A stretch of DNA of 64,000 nt from Rhodocyclaceae bacterium. Its GTDB lineage: Bacteria > Pseudomonadota > Gammaproteobacteria > Burkholderiales > Rhodocyclaceae. Positions within the stretch are counted from its first letter, which is position 1. Each line of letters begins with the position of its first letter. Both the position numbers and the translations under genes were made by a program. The DNA lies in contig JALNXH010000002.1 of the NCBI GenBank assembly GCA_023230455.1, forward strand, positions 213,502 through 277,501, written 5' to 3'. The notes under the pieces were generated by a model. The model saw only the letters and a list, made by a program, of their open reading frames with translations. It ran no database searches and was not told where the DNA came from. Shown here in pieces: positions 1-8,126 of this stretch.

Positions 1-120
1 CCAGGCGATCTTCTGCGTGATCACCCGCGTCTTGCCGCTGCCGGCGCCGGCGAGCACCAGCAGCGGGCCGTCGAGGTAATGCACCGCCTCCCGCTGGGGG
101 ACGTTGAGTTTTGCCGACAT
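1..120 (-). CDS. rep: ATP-dependent DNA helicase Rep, N-terminal fragment cut by the window edge
   Basis: Only the first 40 codons are present, because the gene runs off the left edge of the window. The fragment contains the Q-motif region (N-x-P-Q-R-E-A-V) and a complete Walker A site, AGAGSGKTRV, of superfamily 1A helicases. The wording GPLLVLAGAGSGKTRVIT fits Rep better than UvrD, which normally has a longer N-terminus before the Q motif. Rep is a 3'-5' helicase that helps replication forks pass protein obstacles. The ATG at 118-120 is the only sensible start. Rep versus UvrD cannot be settled from 40 residues. Confidence 0.8.
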   Translation of the reverse strand, partial: MSAKLNVPQREAVHYLDGPLLVLAGAGSGKTRVITQKIAW

Positions 121-147
121 GAAGGAGAACCGCCCGTAGTCTGACGG

Positions 148-942
148 CTATTCGAGCATCAGCGCCTGCAAGGCCCGGCGCCGATCCGGCGTCAGCCCGG
201 CGGCGCGTTCGAGGTAGGCGTCGATCGAGCCGTAATCCTTGTCGATGGAGTCCAGCGCGGTTTGCAGGTATTCACGGCGCACCGACATGATCTCCATCAG
301 CGCGGCAGTGCCCAGCGGCTTGTCGAGCATTTCGGCGAGCACCGGCTTCAGCGCCTCGGCCGAGCGGGTCGGGTCGAGGTGATGCATGGTCGCCAGATAA
401 TCCTCGAACACGGCTTCCAGCGGCACGTCGAGCGCCAGCAGCAGCATCGCACTGGCGAAGCCGGTGCGGTCCTTGCCTGCGTGGCAATGCACCACCGCGG
501 CGAACTGGCCATTGATCAGCCGATCGAAGAATTTGGTCAGCTTGCCGTCGAAGGCCTTTGGGTGGCCGCGATAGATTTCCATCATCGTGTGCACCGCGCC
601 TTCCGGACTCGGGTCACGGCGAATCAGGGTGCGGAAGGTCTCGTGCGCCGCATTCACATCCTGATGGATCGACATCTCGATGATTTCCGGCGCCGGCTCC
701 TGCGGCAGCCGGCTGGGCAGGCGGATGCGCTCGCGATGGCTGCGCAGATCGAAGATCAGCTTGATGTGCAGGCGCTGGAAAGTTTCCATGTCGCTGTGGG
801 TCAGGTGGGCGAGGTGCTCCGAGCGGAACACCAGCCCCTTGCGCACGTGACGGCCGTCGCGACTCGACGGGCCGCCGACGTCGCGGAAGTTGCGCGCCCC
901 TTCGAGCAAGGCGATGGGGCGTGGGGCGGTGGCGGTACTCAT
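148..942 (-). CDS. Tyrosine/serine protein phosphatase family (Y_phosphatase3-like)
   Basis: A 264-residue soluble protein with no signal peptide. It carries the cysteine-phosphatase signature HCHAGKDRTG, with the nucleophilic cysteine near residue 153 and the P-loop arginine near 159. The N-terminal ARNFRDVGG block is typical of the Y_phosphatase3 family, which includes MptpB-like atypical phosphatases that act on phosphotyrosine, phosphoserine or phosphoinositides. The natural substrate is unknown. It starts 16 bases downstream of the lipA stop on the same strand and may be transcribed with it. The family call is firm and the substrate is open. Confidence 0.85.
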   Translation of the reverse strand: MSTATAPRPIALLEGARNFRDVGGPSSRDGRHVRKGLVFRSEHLAHLTHSDMETFQRLHIKLIFDLRSHRERIRLPSRLPQEPAPEIIEMSIHQDVNAAHETFRTLIRRDPSPEGAVHTMMEIYRGHPKAFDGKLTKFFDRLINGQFAAVVHCHAGKDRTGFASAMLLLALDVPLEAVFEDYLATMHHLDPTRSAEALKPVLAEMLDKPLGTAALMEIMSVRREYLQTALDSIDKDYGSIDAYLERAAGLTPDRRRALQALMLE

Positions 943-957
943 GGTGACTCCTCTTGA

Positions 958-1908
958 TTACTTACTACTCATCCCCGCGGCGTGCGCCTGCAGGTCAGCG
1001 TGATAGGAACTGCGCACCATCGGCGCACAGGCGGCATGGGTGAAGCCGAGCGCCTCGGCTTCCGCCTCGAAGTGGGCGAAGATTTCCGGGCGAACGTAGC
1101 GCAGCACCGGCAGGTGATGGGTCGAGGGCGCCAGATACTGGCCGATGGTGAGCATGTTCACGTCATGGGCGCGCAGATCGCGCATCACCTCGACGATTTC
1201 CTCGTCGGTTTCGCCGAGGCCGACCATCAGCCCCGACTTGGTGGGGATGTCCGGATGGCGCGCCTTGAACTGCTTGAGCAGTTGCAGCGAATGGGCATAG
1301 TCGGCGCCGGGTCGGGCCTGCTTGTAGAGGCGCGGCACGGTTTCCAGATTGTGGTTCATCACGTCGGGCGGTGCGGCGGCGAAGATTTCCAGTGCCGCGT
1401 CGATGCGGCCGCGGAAATCCGGCACCAGCACTTCGATCCTGGTCTGCGGCGCATGCTGGCGCAGGGCGCGGATGCAGTCGACGAAATGCTGCGCGCCGCC
1501 GTCGCGCAGGTCGTCACGGTCGACGCTGGTGATCACCACGTAGCCCAGTTTCAGCGCGGCGATGGTGCGCGCCAGCTTTTCCGGCTCGTCCGCGTCGGGC
1601 GGCAGCGGCTTGCCGTGGCCGACGTCGCAGAACGGGCAGCGGCGGGTGCAGATGGCGCCGAGGATCATGAAGCTGGCTGTGCCGTTGCCGAAGCACTCGC
1701 CGATGTTCGGGCAGGAGGCCTCCTCGCAGACGGTATGCAGGTCGTGGCTGCGCAGGATTTGCTTGACGTCGTTGTAGCGGGCGGCGTCGTAGCTGGCGCG
1801 GACGCGAATCCACGACGGCTTCTTGAGCGCGGTTTCGACCGGTACGATCTTGATCGGGATGCGCGCGGTTTTCTGTTCGCCGCGCTGTTTTTCGCCGGGG
1901 TCACTCAT
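958..1908 (-). CDS. lipA: Lipoyl synthase LipA
   Basis: A 316-residue radical-SAM enzyme that inserts two sulfurs into protein-bound octanoate to make lipoate. The auxiliary cluster cysteines are seen at about residues 61, 66 and 72 (CEEASCPNIGEC). The radical-SAM CxxxCxxC is at about 87, 91 and 94 (CTRRCPFC). The open frame extends further upstream, but the ATG at 1906-1908 (MSDPGEK) gives the family length and overlaps the lipB end by 8 bases. This implies translational coupling in a DUF493-lipB-lipA operon. Confidence 0.97.
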   Translation of the reverse strand: MSDPGEKQRGEQKTARIPIKIVPVETALKKPSWIRVRASYDAARYNDVKQILRSHDLHTVCEEASCPNIGECFGNGTASFMILGAICTRRCPFCDVGHGKPLPPDADEPEKLARTIAALKLGYVVITSVDRDDLRDGGAQHFVDCIRALRQHAPQTRIEVLVPDFRGRIDAALEIFAAAPPDVMNHNLETVPRLYKQARPGADYAHSLQLLKQFKARHPDIPTKSGLMVGLGETDEEIVEVMRDLRAHDVNMLTIGQYLAPSTHHLPVLRYVRPEIFAHFEAEAEALGFTHAACAPMVRSSYHADLQAHAAGMSSK

Positions 1909-2521
1909 CGGAATCTTCCAGGTGTCGTTGCAGGTGGCGGAGCAGCGCTTCGCCGACCTCCGCCAGATTGCCTTGTCCGCACAGATCGTGCAACTGCGTA
2001 ACAGCCAAGCCCGCATAGCCGCAAGGGTTTATCGCCGCGTAGGGGGCGAGGTCCATGTCCACGTTCAGCGCCAGGCCATGGTAGGTGCAGCCGTTCTTCA
2101 CCCGCAGGCCGAGGGCGGAGACCTTTGCCGCGGCCACATATACACCGGGTGCGCCGGAGTGCCGTTCGCCGTGTACGCCATAGTCGGCGAGCAGGTCGAT
2201 CACCGCCTGCTCGATACGCGTCACCAGTTCGCGCACCTTGTAGCGACGGCGACGCAGGTCGAGCAGCAGATAGACCACCAGCTGTCCCGGTCCGTGATAG
2301 GTCACCTGTCCACCGCGATCGATCTGCACGACTGGGATGCCGATGTCGCTCAGCACATGCTCGGCCTTGCCGGCCAGCCCCTGGGTGAACACCGGCGGAT
2401 GCTCGGTGAGCCAGATCTCGTCGGCGGTATCGGCAGCGCGTGCGGCGGTGAAGTCCTGCATCGCGCGCCAAGTGGGTTCGTAGTCGGTGCGGCCGAGGCG
2501 GCACACGCGGAATTCATTCAT
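1901..2521 (-). CDS. lipB: Octanoyl-[acyl-carrier protein]:protein octanoyltransferase LipB
   Basis: A 206-residue transferase that moves octanoate from ACP to the lipoyl domains, where LipA then acts. The RGGQVTYHGPGQ block (about residues 69-80), the lysine near 133 and the acyl-thioester cysteine near 167 (NPCGY) are all present. They match the catalytic pair known in the family. The start at 2519-2521 (MNEFRVC) overlaps the stop of the DUF493 gene in an ATGA arrangement. A longer open frame upstream lies inside that gene and was not used. Confidence 0.96.
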   Translation of the reverse strand: MNEFRVCRLGRTDYEPTWRAMQDFTAARAADTADEIWLTEHPPVFTQGLAGKAEHVLSDIGIPVVQIDRGGQVTYHGPGQLVVYLLLDLRRRRYKVRELVTRIEQAVIDLLADYGVHGERHSGAPGVYVAAAKVSALGLRVKNGCTYHGLALNVDMDLAPYAAINPCGYAGLAVTQLHDLCGQGNLAEVGEALLRHLQRHLEDSDE

Positions 2522-2781
2522 AGCACCACTTTGACCAGTGGATGGCTGCTGAGATCCTGGTACAGCGCATCGAGCTGTGCTTTGGAAGTGGCGCGTACGG
2601 TGCACGTCAGCGAGAGGTAGTTGCCGGCCCGCGAGGGACGCATTTCCATGCTCGCCGGGTCGAAGTCCGGCGCGTGACGGATCACTACATCGAGGATCGA
2701 CTGGGCGAAATCGTCACGGCGCAGGCCCATGATCTTCACTGGAAAATCGCAGGGAAACTCTATCAGCGTTTCATTGGACAT
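2518..2781 (-). CDS. ybeD: DUF493 family protein (YbeD-like)
   Basis: An 87-residue protein that matches the DUF493/YbeD family. It has the typical opening LIEFPCDFPVKIMG, a ferredoxin-like alpha/beta pattern and a C-terminal VKVVL strand. The family often sits next to lipB, as here, and its biochemical role is not established. The start codon at 2779-2781 lies inside a perfect 19-bp inverted repeat, and no strong Shine-Dalgarno sequence precedes it. Its translation may therefore be weak or structured. It overlaps lipB by 4 bases. Confidence 0.9.
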   Translation of the reverse strand: MSNETLIEFPCDFPVKIMGLRRDDFAQSILDVVIRHAPDFDPASMEMRPSRAGNYLSLTCTVRATSKAQLDALYQDLSSHPLVKVVL

Positions 2782-2809
2782 GAAAGCAATCTTTCATGTC
2801 CAATGAAAC
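2768..2809. repeat. Perfect 19-bp inverted repeat spanning the DUF493 start codon
   Basis: The arms are at 2768-2786 and 2791-2809, separated by a CAAT loop. Every arm position pairs. The DUF493 start codon and its first five codons form one arm, so the upstream arm is an inverted copy of the coding 5' end. No T-run follows in the reading direction, so it does not look like a terminator. It may be a translation-blocking hairpin or the product of a template-switching event. Confidence 0.95.
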
Positions 2810-2841
2810 CCTTGCGTGAACTGAAGGGCACCCCCTCCCAA

Positions 2842-2893
2842 CCTCCCCCTCACGGAGGGGGAGGTGACTATTCAGTCCCGGCCCCTGGCCGGG
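2842..2893. repeat. Intergenic GC-rich repeat with two stem-loops
   Basis: It lies between the D-amino-acid transaminase stop and the DUF493 gene. One stem is 2842-2850 with 2856-2864 (CCTCCCCCT with AGGGGGAGG). A second is 2877-2883 with 2887-2893 (CCCGGCC with GGCCGGG). The 18-base string CACGGAGGGGGAGGTGAC at 2851-2868 recurs exactly at 11151-11168, which shows a dispersed family rather than a single hairpin. It resembles the REP-type intergenic elements common in betaproteobacteria. Confidence 0.75.
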
Positions 2894-2906
2894 AGAGGAC
2901 AGTGCA

Positions 2907-3773
2907 CTACTCGCCACCGCGCATCACCGTCTGCTTGAATGCCTGGTACCAGGTGTACATTTCCGCGTAGATCGGCCCGGGTCGGCCACTGCCGACCGCA
3001 AGGCCGTCGAGGCTGACGATGGGCAGCACTTCCTTGGTCGAAGAGGTCAGCCAGAGTTCGTCGGCAGCGCGCACTTCGGCTTCGAGGATGTCGCGCACCA
3101 CGTATTTCAGGCCGTGCTGTGCGGCGAGTTCGAGCACCACGTCGTAGGTGATGCCGGGCAGCATCAGATGGTTCTTCTGCGGCGCGAGCAGGACGCCGTT
3201 CTTGACCGCAAAAATATTCGCCGCCGCGCCTTCGGTGAGAATGCCGTCGCGGAACAGCACCGTCTCCGCGGCGCCGGAATCCACGGCTTGCTGCCGCAGC
3301 AGACAGTTGGCGAGCAGCGAAATGGCCTTGATGTCGCAGCGGTGCCAGCGGTTGTCGGCGGCGGAGACCGTGGCTACGCCCCGCTCGCGCTGCGATGCCG
3401 GCGGCGTGCTCAGCGCCTCGCTCATGGCGAACACGGTCGGCCGCACCTCCTTCGGGAAAGCATGGTTGCGCACTGCCGCCGCGCCGCGCGTGACCTGTAT
3501 ATAGACCGACTGGTCGTCGCTTACGCCGCTGGCGACCAGTTCGTCGATCAGCGCCGCCCAGGCCGCTGCGTCGTGTGGGTTGGCGATGCGCACCGCGTCG
3601 AGGCTGCGCTGCAAGCGTGCCAGATGTTCGACGAGGCGGAACGGTCGTCGCGAATACACGGGGATCACTTCATACACGCCGTCGCCGAACAGGAAGCCGC
3701 GATCCATCACCGGGATGCAGGCCTGGTCGAGCGGCAACAGGCGGCCGTTGAGGTGTATGTAGGGTGTGTTCAT
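2907..3773 (-). CDS. dat: D-amino acid aminotransferase (branched-chain aminotransferase fold, class IV PLP)
   Basis: A 288-residue fold-type IV PLP enzyme. The MDRGFLFGDGVYEVIPVY block (about 23-40) is characteristic of D-amino acid transaminases. The PLP lysine is at about residue 149 (DIKAIS). It interconverts D-amino acids and 2-oxo acids, for example to supply D-glutamate or recycle D-alanine. Position supports a cell-wall role: it directly follows dacC on the same strand with a 4-base overlap. The ATG at 3771-3773 (MNTPYIHLNG) is preferred over an upstream ATG inside dacC. Confidence 0.9.
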   Translation of the reverse strand: MNTPYIHLNGRLLPLDQACIPVMDRGFLFGDGVYEVIPVYSRRPFRLVEHLARLQRSLDAVRIANPHDAAAWAALIDELVASGVSDDQSVYIQVTRGAAAVRNHAFPKEVRPTVFAMSEALSTPPASQRERGVATVSAADNRWHRCDIKAISLLANCLLRQQAVDSGAAETVLFRDGILTEGAAANIFAVKNGVLLAPQKNHLMLPGITYDVVLELAAQHGLKYVVRDILEAEVRAADELWLTSSTKEVLPIVSLDGLAVGSGRPGPIYAEMYTWYQAFKQTVMRGGE

Positions 3774-4906
3774 TCGAACCAGAGTTTCAGCGTGTCCCAA
3801 CTGCGGCCGACGAAGCCGGCGACGGCGACATCCTCCAGCGCCTCGACGGGATAATCGCCGAGGTGCTGTTCGTCGAGGAATACGCTCAGCGTGGCCACCA
3901 TCGCACCGCGCTGCACCGGTGCCAGCAGCGGCTGCCGGCTAGCCAGCTTGATCTTGATCCGCGACGGTGCGACGCCCTTCGGCAGCGAGAGCAGGAAGTC
4001 GCTGGGAAAGCCCGCCGCGACGGTGTTCTCGGCACCCTTGAAGACCTTCAGTCGGGAAATCGGCCGGGCCTTGTCGTAAAGCTTGTAGGCATCGAAATTG
4101 AGGAAGCCGTGGTTGATCAGTCTGAGCGATTCCTGGGCGCGGGTGGCGTCCGAATCGGTGCCGAGCACCACCGAAATCAACCGCCGCGGGCCGCGCTTGG
4201 CTGAAGCTATCAGGCAGTAGCCGGCGCTCTCGGTATGCCCGGTCTTGACGCCGTCGACCGTTGGGTCGAGCCACAGCAGGCGGTTGCGGTTGGGCTGGGT
4301 GATCGCGTTGTAGCGGAATTCGCGGGTCGAATAGATCGGATAGTAGCCGGGGAAGTCGCGGATCAGAGCCTGGGTCAGCCGTGCCAGATCACGTGCGGTC
4401 GAGTAGTGCTGTGCATCCGGCATGCCGGTGGAGTTGGCGTAGCGGGTCGCCGTCAGTCCCATGCGCTGCGCTTCGCGGTTCATCGATTCGACGAAGGTGG
4501 CCTCGGATCCGGCGATGGCCTCGGCCAACGCCACGCAAGCGTCGTTGCCGGACTGGACAATCATGCCCTTGATCAGTTCATCCACCTTCACTGGCCGCTT
4601 CGGCTCGATGAACATCCGGGAGCCCGAGGCGCGCCAGGCTTTTTCCGAGACAGGGACGACCTGATCGGGCTTGAGCGTCCCCTGCTTCAGTGCAGCGAAG
4701 GTCAGGTAGGCGGTCATCAGCTTGGTCAGCGAGGCGGGCTCGATCCGCTGGTCGGGGTTGGCAGCCGCCAGTGTCTGGCCGCTGCCGTGGTCAATCAGCA
4801 ACCAGGCGCTGGCAGCGATGGAGGGGGCGGGTGCTTGGAACTGGGCGGCGGCCAGCAGGGGCAGCAGCGCCAGAATGAAACCGAGGGGGCGCAGGAACGT
4901 TGGCAT
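3770..4906 (-). CDS. dacC: D-alanyl-D-alanine carboxypeptidase (PBP5/6 type)
   Basis: A 378-residue periplasmic penicillin-binding protein that trims the terminal D-Ala from peptidoglycan stem peptides. A signal peptide covers about residues 1-21. The three active-site motifs are S-L-T-K (serine near 59), S-G-N (near 119) and K-T-G (near 221). A C-terminal PBP5-type beta domain follows, with a short terminal helix that should anchor it to the inner membrane. The start at 4904-4906 (MPTFLRPLGF) puts the signal peptide at the N-terminus. Paralog naming (dacA or dacC) is not decidable here. Confidence 0.93.
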   Translation of the reverse strand: MPTFLRPLGFILALLPLLAAAQFQAPAPSIAASAWLLIDHGSGQTLAAANPDQRIEPASLTKLMTAYLTFAALKQGTLKPDQVVPVSEKAWRASGSRMFIEPKRPVKVDELIKGMIVQSGNDACVALAEAIAGSEATFVESMNREAQRMGLTATRYANSTGMPDAQHYSTARDLARLTQALIRDFPGYYPIYSTREFRYNAITQPNRNRLLWLDPTVDGVKTGHTESAGYCLIASAKRGPRRLISVVLGTDSDATRAQESLRLINHGFLNFDAYKLYDKARPISRLKVFKGAENTVAAGFPSDFLLSLPKGVAPSRIKIKLASRQPLLAPVQRGAMVATLSVFLDEQHLGDYPVEALEDVAVAGFVGRSWDTLKLWFE

Positions 4907-4935
4907 GAGGCGGCGCAGTATACCGCGCCGCCCCG

Positions 4936-5475
4936 TTACCACTTGACGAATGGCGGCGGGCTTAATGGATGCTCGGCGAACCAGCTGCCCGCCAGCTGGA
5001 GCAGACGCTTGTGGAAGCCGGCGTTGGGGAACGTAGCCTTGACGCGGGCGACGTAGGCGCCGGGCAATCCCCATTTCACGGTTCCCAGCGAGAAATCCAC
5101 CAGGTCGCCGCGACGGAACACTTCGACCAGCGGGTAGCGCGGGTTGCGGGACGGCCTCAGCTTATGGTGCTCGTCGATCATCAGCGCAATCTCCTCGCTC
5201 CACGATGCAAGGTCGTGCTCCAGCAAATAGGCTTTGGCCAACGCGATCGACGGCGGCAGGTAGTCGACGGTATGGTCCGACCAGATGCCGAGATCGTGAA
5301 AAGCGGCGGCGACGAGGATTTTTTGCTTCTCCTCGGCGCCGCACACGCGCAGCGCAAGACAGAAATGCACCATCCGATACACGTGGTTGCGGTAGCCCAG
5401 GTAGTCCTCGCCCAGCGCGGCTTTCCAGCCGCCCAGGATTTCTTCCAGCAGTGGAATGTTTTCTTCGATGGCCAT
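4936..5475 (-). CDS. HD-domain phosphohydrolase, small
   Basis: A 179-residue soluble protein with an HD signature (AAFHDLGIW, about residues 58-66) and further histidines (RNHVYRM upstream, DEHHKL downstream) suited to a metal site. The domain hydrolyses phosphate esters, often of nucleotides, but the substrate cannot be inferred. It ends 29 bases before dacC and starts 3 bases after the glutathione transferase stop, so these genes probably form one transcript. Confidence 0.8.
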   Translation of the reverse strand: MAIEENIPLLEEILGGWKAALGEDYLGYRNHVYRMVHFCLALRVCGAEEKQKILVAAAFHDLGIWSDHTVDYLPPSIALAKAYLLEHDLASWSEEIALMIDEHHKLRPSRNPRYPLVEVFRRGDLVDFSLGTVKWGLPGAYVARVKATFPNAGFHKRLLQLAGSWFAEHPLSPPPFVKW

Positions 5476-5478
5476 CGC

Positions 5479-6201
5479 CTACTTCAACGTCGCGGCGCCG
5501 TGCATCTTGTCGCCGAAGGTGTTCGACCACTGCTCGGGCGTCAGCTTCGCCCGCTTCTGCATGTAGTGGTCGGGCACGGCCGTCTTTTCGCCGCTGATCG
5601 CGCGGATCACCGCGGGACGTTGCAGGATCGTCTCCGACCAGCGGTTGACGGCTGGGAAGGCGGCGACATCCACGTCGATCAGCGACGAGCCCTGCACCCA
5701 GGGCCACACCGCCATGTCCGCCACCGAGTACTCGGACGTCAGGTACTCGCTCTCCGACAGCCGGTACTCCAGCACGTTGAGCAGCCGCAGCACCTCCTTG
5801 CGATAGCGCTGGATGCCGTAGTCCTGCCCTTCCGGCGCATAGCGGATAAAGTGGTGCGCTTGGCCGTTCATCGGCCCGTGGCCCGCTACCTGCCAGACCA
5901 GCCATTGCAGCGCGACCATGCGTTGGCGTGGGTCGGCGGGGAGGAATTTTCCGCTCTTTTCGGCCAGATAGATCAGGATCGCCCCAGTCTCGAACACCGG
6001 CAGCGGCCCGCCGCCGAACGCCGGCTCGGTATCGACAATCACCGGCAGCTTGTTGTTCGGATTGAGCTGGCGGAATTCGCGCGTCAGGTGCTTGCCTTCG
6101 AACAGCGGGTAGTCGGTCACCGTGTAGGGCAGGTCCATCTCCTCCAGCGCTATGACTATCTTCAGCCCGTTGGCGGTGGCCACGTAATGTAGATCGATCA
6201 T
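5479..6201 (-). CDS. Glutathione S-transferase family protein (Nu-like, YghU/YfcG type)
   Basis: A 240-residue two-domain GST. An N-terminal thioredoxin-like fold carries the NPNNKLPVIVD and FETGAILIYL glutathione-binding blocks. An all-helical C-terminal domain follows. The GAILIYLAEK and PMNGQAHHF patterns resemble the YghU/YfcG group, which reduces disulfides or organic peroxides with glutathione. The ATG at 6199-6201 (MIDLHYVA) has a good AGAGGA ribosome site. A longer frame upstream lacks family similarity. Confidence 0.88.
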   Translation of the reverse strand: MIDLHYVATANGLKIVIALEEMDLPYTVTDYPLFEGKHLTREFRQLNPNNKLPVIVDTEPAFGGGPLPVFETGAILIYLAEKSGKFLPADPRQRMVALQWLVWQVAGHGPMNGQAHHFIRYAPEGQDYGIQRYRKEVLRLLNVLEYRLSESEYLTSEYSVADMAVWPWVQGSSLIDVDVAAFPAVNRWSETILQRPAVIRAISGEKTAVPDHYMQKRAKLTPEQWSNTFGDKMHGAATLK

Positions 6202-6298
6202 GTCCTCTTCATCCTTGTCGAATCGGTCGTGTCGCGCTACGCGTGATGCTGCGCCGACGGAGCGGATAGTGGCACGAAGCACCCCATACCGAAAGTGC

Positions 6299-6997
6299 TT
6301 ACCCCGCCTGCCGCTTGATCGCCTTCAGCATCAGCACCGTCATCACCGCGAACCATAGGCCAAATTCGCCTACCGGCAGCCAGAAACCGATCAGTCCGTT
6401 CCAGGCGAAAGGGCCCGTCTTGAAGAACAGGATCAGGCCGGTGGGAAGGAATATGGTTGCCGTCCAGAGATTGAAGTAGGCGACCCAGCGCGGAAACATC
6501 GGCTCCGCACCCTTGTCGGAAAAGATCGCCAGGGCAACTGCAATGCCCTGGGTGGAGAACGGTGCGAAGGTCATAGTGAAGATCAGCCAGCCGAGATCGT
6601 TGATCAGTTGCAGCAGCTCGGGGTCGCGCTCCGGGCGGAAGGCGACGGTACCCCAGATCAGCGTCGAACCGAGGATCACCAGCATTGCGGCGAGACCGCA
6701 GATCAGTTGGGTGTAGGCAAGTACCGGGGCGCTGCCTTCGACGCGCTTCATCTGCACCGACAGCGCGGCGACCCAGGGCGGCAGGAAGATGCAGCTGATT
6801 TGGGTGACGACCAGGCCGAGGCGGATCATCTGCGTGTTCTGCCGGTAGAAGTCGGCGATCTCGCCGGCGCCGAGCGCAGGTGCCGGCGGCGGTACGAAGC
6901 GGGCGATGAGACCCCAGCCGAGGCCGAACAGGACCAGGAAAATCACGCCGCTCCAGACGCACCACAATTGGTTTCGGGTATTCAAGGCGCTCTCCAT
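6299..6997 (-). CDS. Integral membrane protein of unknown function, six predicted helices
   Basis: A 232-residue hydrophobic protein. Six membrane segments are readable at about residues 10-34, 58-81, 95-118, 137-162, 171-193 and 200-224. A short loop after helix 1 contains FVPPPAP and AGEIADFYRQ. I do not recognise a named family or any catalytic motif. The start at 6995-6997 (MESALNTRNQ) places the first helix close to the N-terminus, but no strong ribosome site precedes it and an upstream ATG is possible. It is transcribed in the same direction as the neighbouring GST gene. Confidence 0.7.
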   Translation of the reverse strand: MESALNTRNQLWCVWSGVIFLVLFGLGWGLIARFVPPPAPALGAGEIADFYRQNTQMIRLGLVVTQISCIFLPPWVAALSVQMKRVEGSAPVLAYTQLICGLAAMLVILGSTLIWGTVAFRPERDPELLQLINDLGWLIFTMTFAPFSTQGIAVALAIFSDKGAEPMFPRWVAYFNLWTATIFLPTGLILFFKTGPFAWNGLIGFWLPVGEFGLWFAVMTVLMLKAIKRQAG

Positions 6998-7058
6998 TAG
7001 GTATTGATTGTTCGCTGCGCACACAATGATACCGCCGAAGGGATTGGGGGCGAGCGAC

Positions 7059-8126
7059 TCAGCGTACAACGATGGTCGGCTTGACCCCTAGGCTGGCGGC
7101 AATGCGCGCTACCGCGGCTTCCGCTTCCCCGCGGCTGGTGAAGGGTCCGAGTTGTACGCGGTAGAGCTTGCCGGCGACTTCCGTCCGCAACCGATCCGCC
7201 CGCGCGTCCAGTTCGCGTGCCATATGGTTGCGGAAGCTCTCGGCATTGTCTGGATTGCCGAAGGCGCCGAGTTGGATGAAGGTGCCCTTGGCGTCGGCCG
7301 CGGCGACGACAGGCGGGGCGGCAGAGGTCACAGGGCGAGCGGCCTCCGGCTGGAGAGCAAGCTGTTCGATGGGGTCCTCTTCCTTCGGCAGCGATGTGCC
7401 CTCGCCGGGCCTTAGGCTTTCCACCGTTACTAAGCCCGAGCCGTTGCTGACGAGACCGAGCTTCCACGCCGCGGTGTAGGAAAGATCGATGACGCGGTCG
7501 GCATGGAACGGGCCGCGATCGTTGACCCGCAGCACAACGGATTTGCCGTTGGCCGGATTGCTGACGCGGACATAGGACGGGATTGGCAGCGTGGTGTGCG
7601 CGGCGGTCATGCCGTACATGTTGTAGAGCTCGCCGGAGGAGGTCTTCTGGCCGTGGAACTTGCGCCCGTACCAACTGGCGATGCCACGGACCTTGTAGCC
7701 TTCGGCGGTGCGCAGTGGCACGTAGTCGCGGCCCAGCACCGAATAGGGATTGTTGGCGAACCTGTGCAAGGGTTCGAAGCGCGGCACCGCATCGGGAATC
7801 GCCTCCATTTCCTCTTCCGGCGGCGCTTCGCCCGGCCCGTCGTCCATGTAAAAGCCGCCGCCCTTTTTCAATGCATACGGGGCCGCGGCGGGCGGTTTGG
7901 CCGCCGGCTTTTTTTCGGGCACTGCGGCGTGCCCCTCCCCTCCGCCCTCTACCGGCCGCGGAGGCTGGGTGGTGCACGCCGCTGCAAGCAGCAGCGACGC
8001 GGTGAGGAGCGAGGAGCGCGAAGTGAGCGGTAAAACCCATCGCAATCCCTTGTGCAGCGGCACCCTTGCCGAGGCCGGCCGGCGGGCTTTCTCCCGCGAA
8101 GGAGGGGTGGGGTGGACGGGTGTCAT
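7059..8126 (-). CDS. rlpA: Septal ring lytic transglycosylase RlpA, lipoprotein with SPOR domain
   Basis: A protein of up to 355 residues that cleaves denuded glycan strands of peptidoglycan. It has a lipobox (LLLAAAC, cysteine at residue 51 of the longest frame), a double-psi beta-barrel domain starting at GIASWYGRKFHGQKTSSGE (about 147), and a C-terminal SPOR domain (about 275-355) that binds septal peptidoglycan. The ATG at 8124-8126 overlaps the rodA stop (ATGA). About 30 polar residues then precede the signal peptide and derive from repeat-like DNA. A GTG near codon 22 or a TTG near codon 28 may be the real start. Confidence 0.9.
   Translation of the reverse strand: MTPVHPTPPSREKARRPASARVPLHKGLRWVLPLTSRSSLLTASLLLAAACTTQPPRPVEGGGEGHAAVPEKKPAAKPPAAAPYALKKGGGFYMDDGPGEAPPEEEMEAIPDAVPRFEPLHRFANNPYSVLGRDYVPLRTAEGYKVRGIASWYGRKFHGQKTSSGELYNMYGMTAAHTTLPIPSYVRVSNPANGKSVVLRVNDRGPFHADRVIDLSYTAAWKLGLVSNGSGLVTVESLRPGEGTSLPKEEDPIEQLALQPEAARPVTSAAPPVVAAADAKGTFIQLGAFGNPDNAESFRNHMARELDARADRLRTEVAGKLYRVQLGPFTSRGEAEAAVARIAASLGVKPTIVVR

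Noticed and set aside
2778..2906. Small RNA gene in the repeat-rich gap upstream of DUF493
   Set aside because: Stems are present, but no promoter or terminator is visible and the content matches dispersed repeats.
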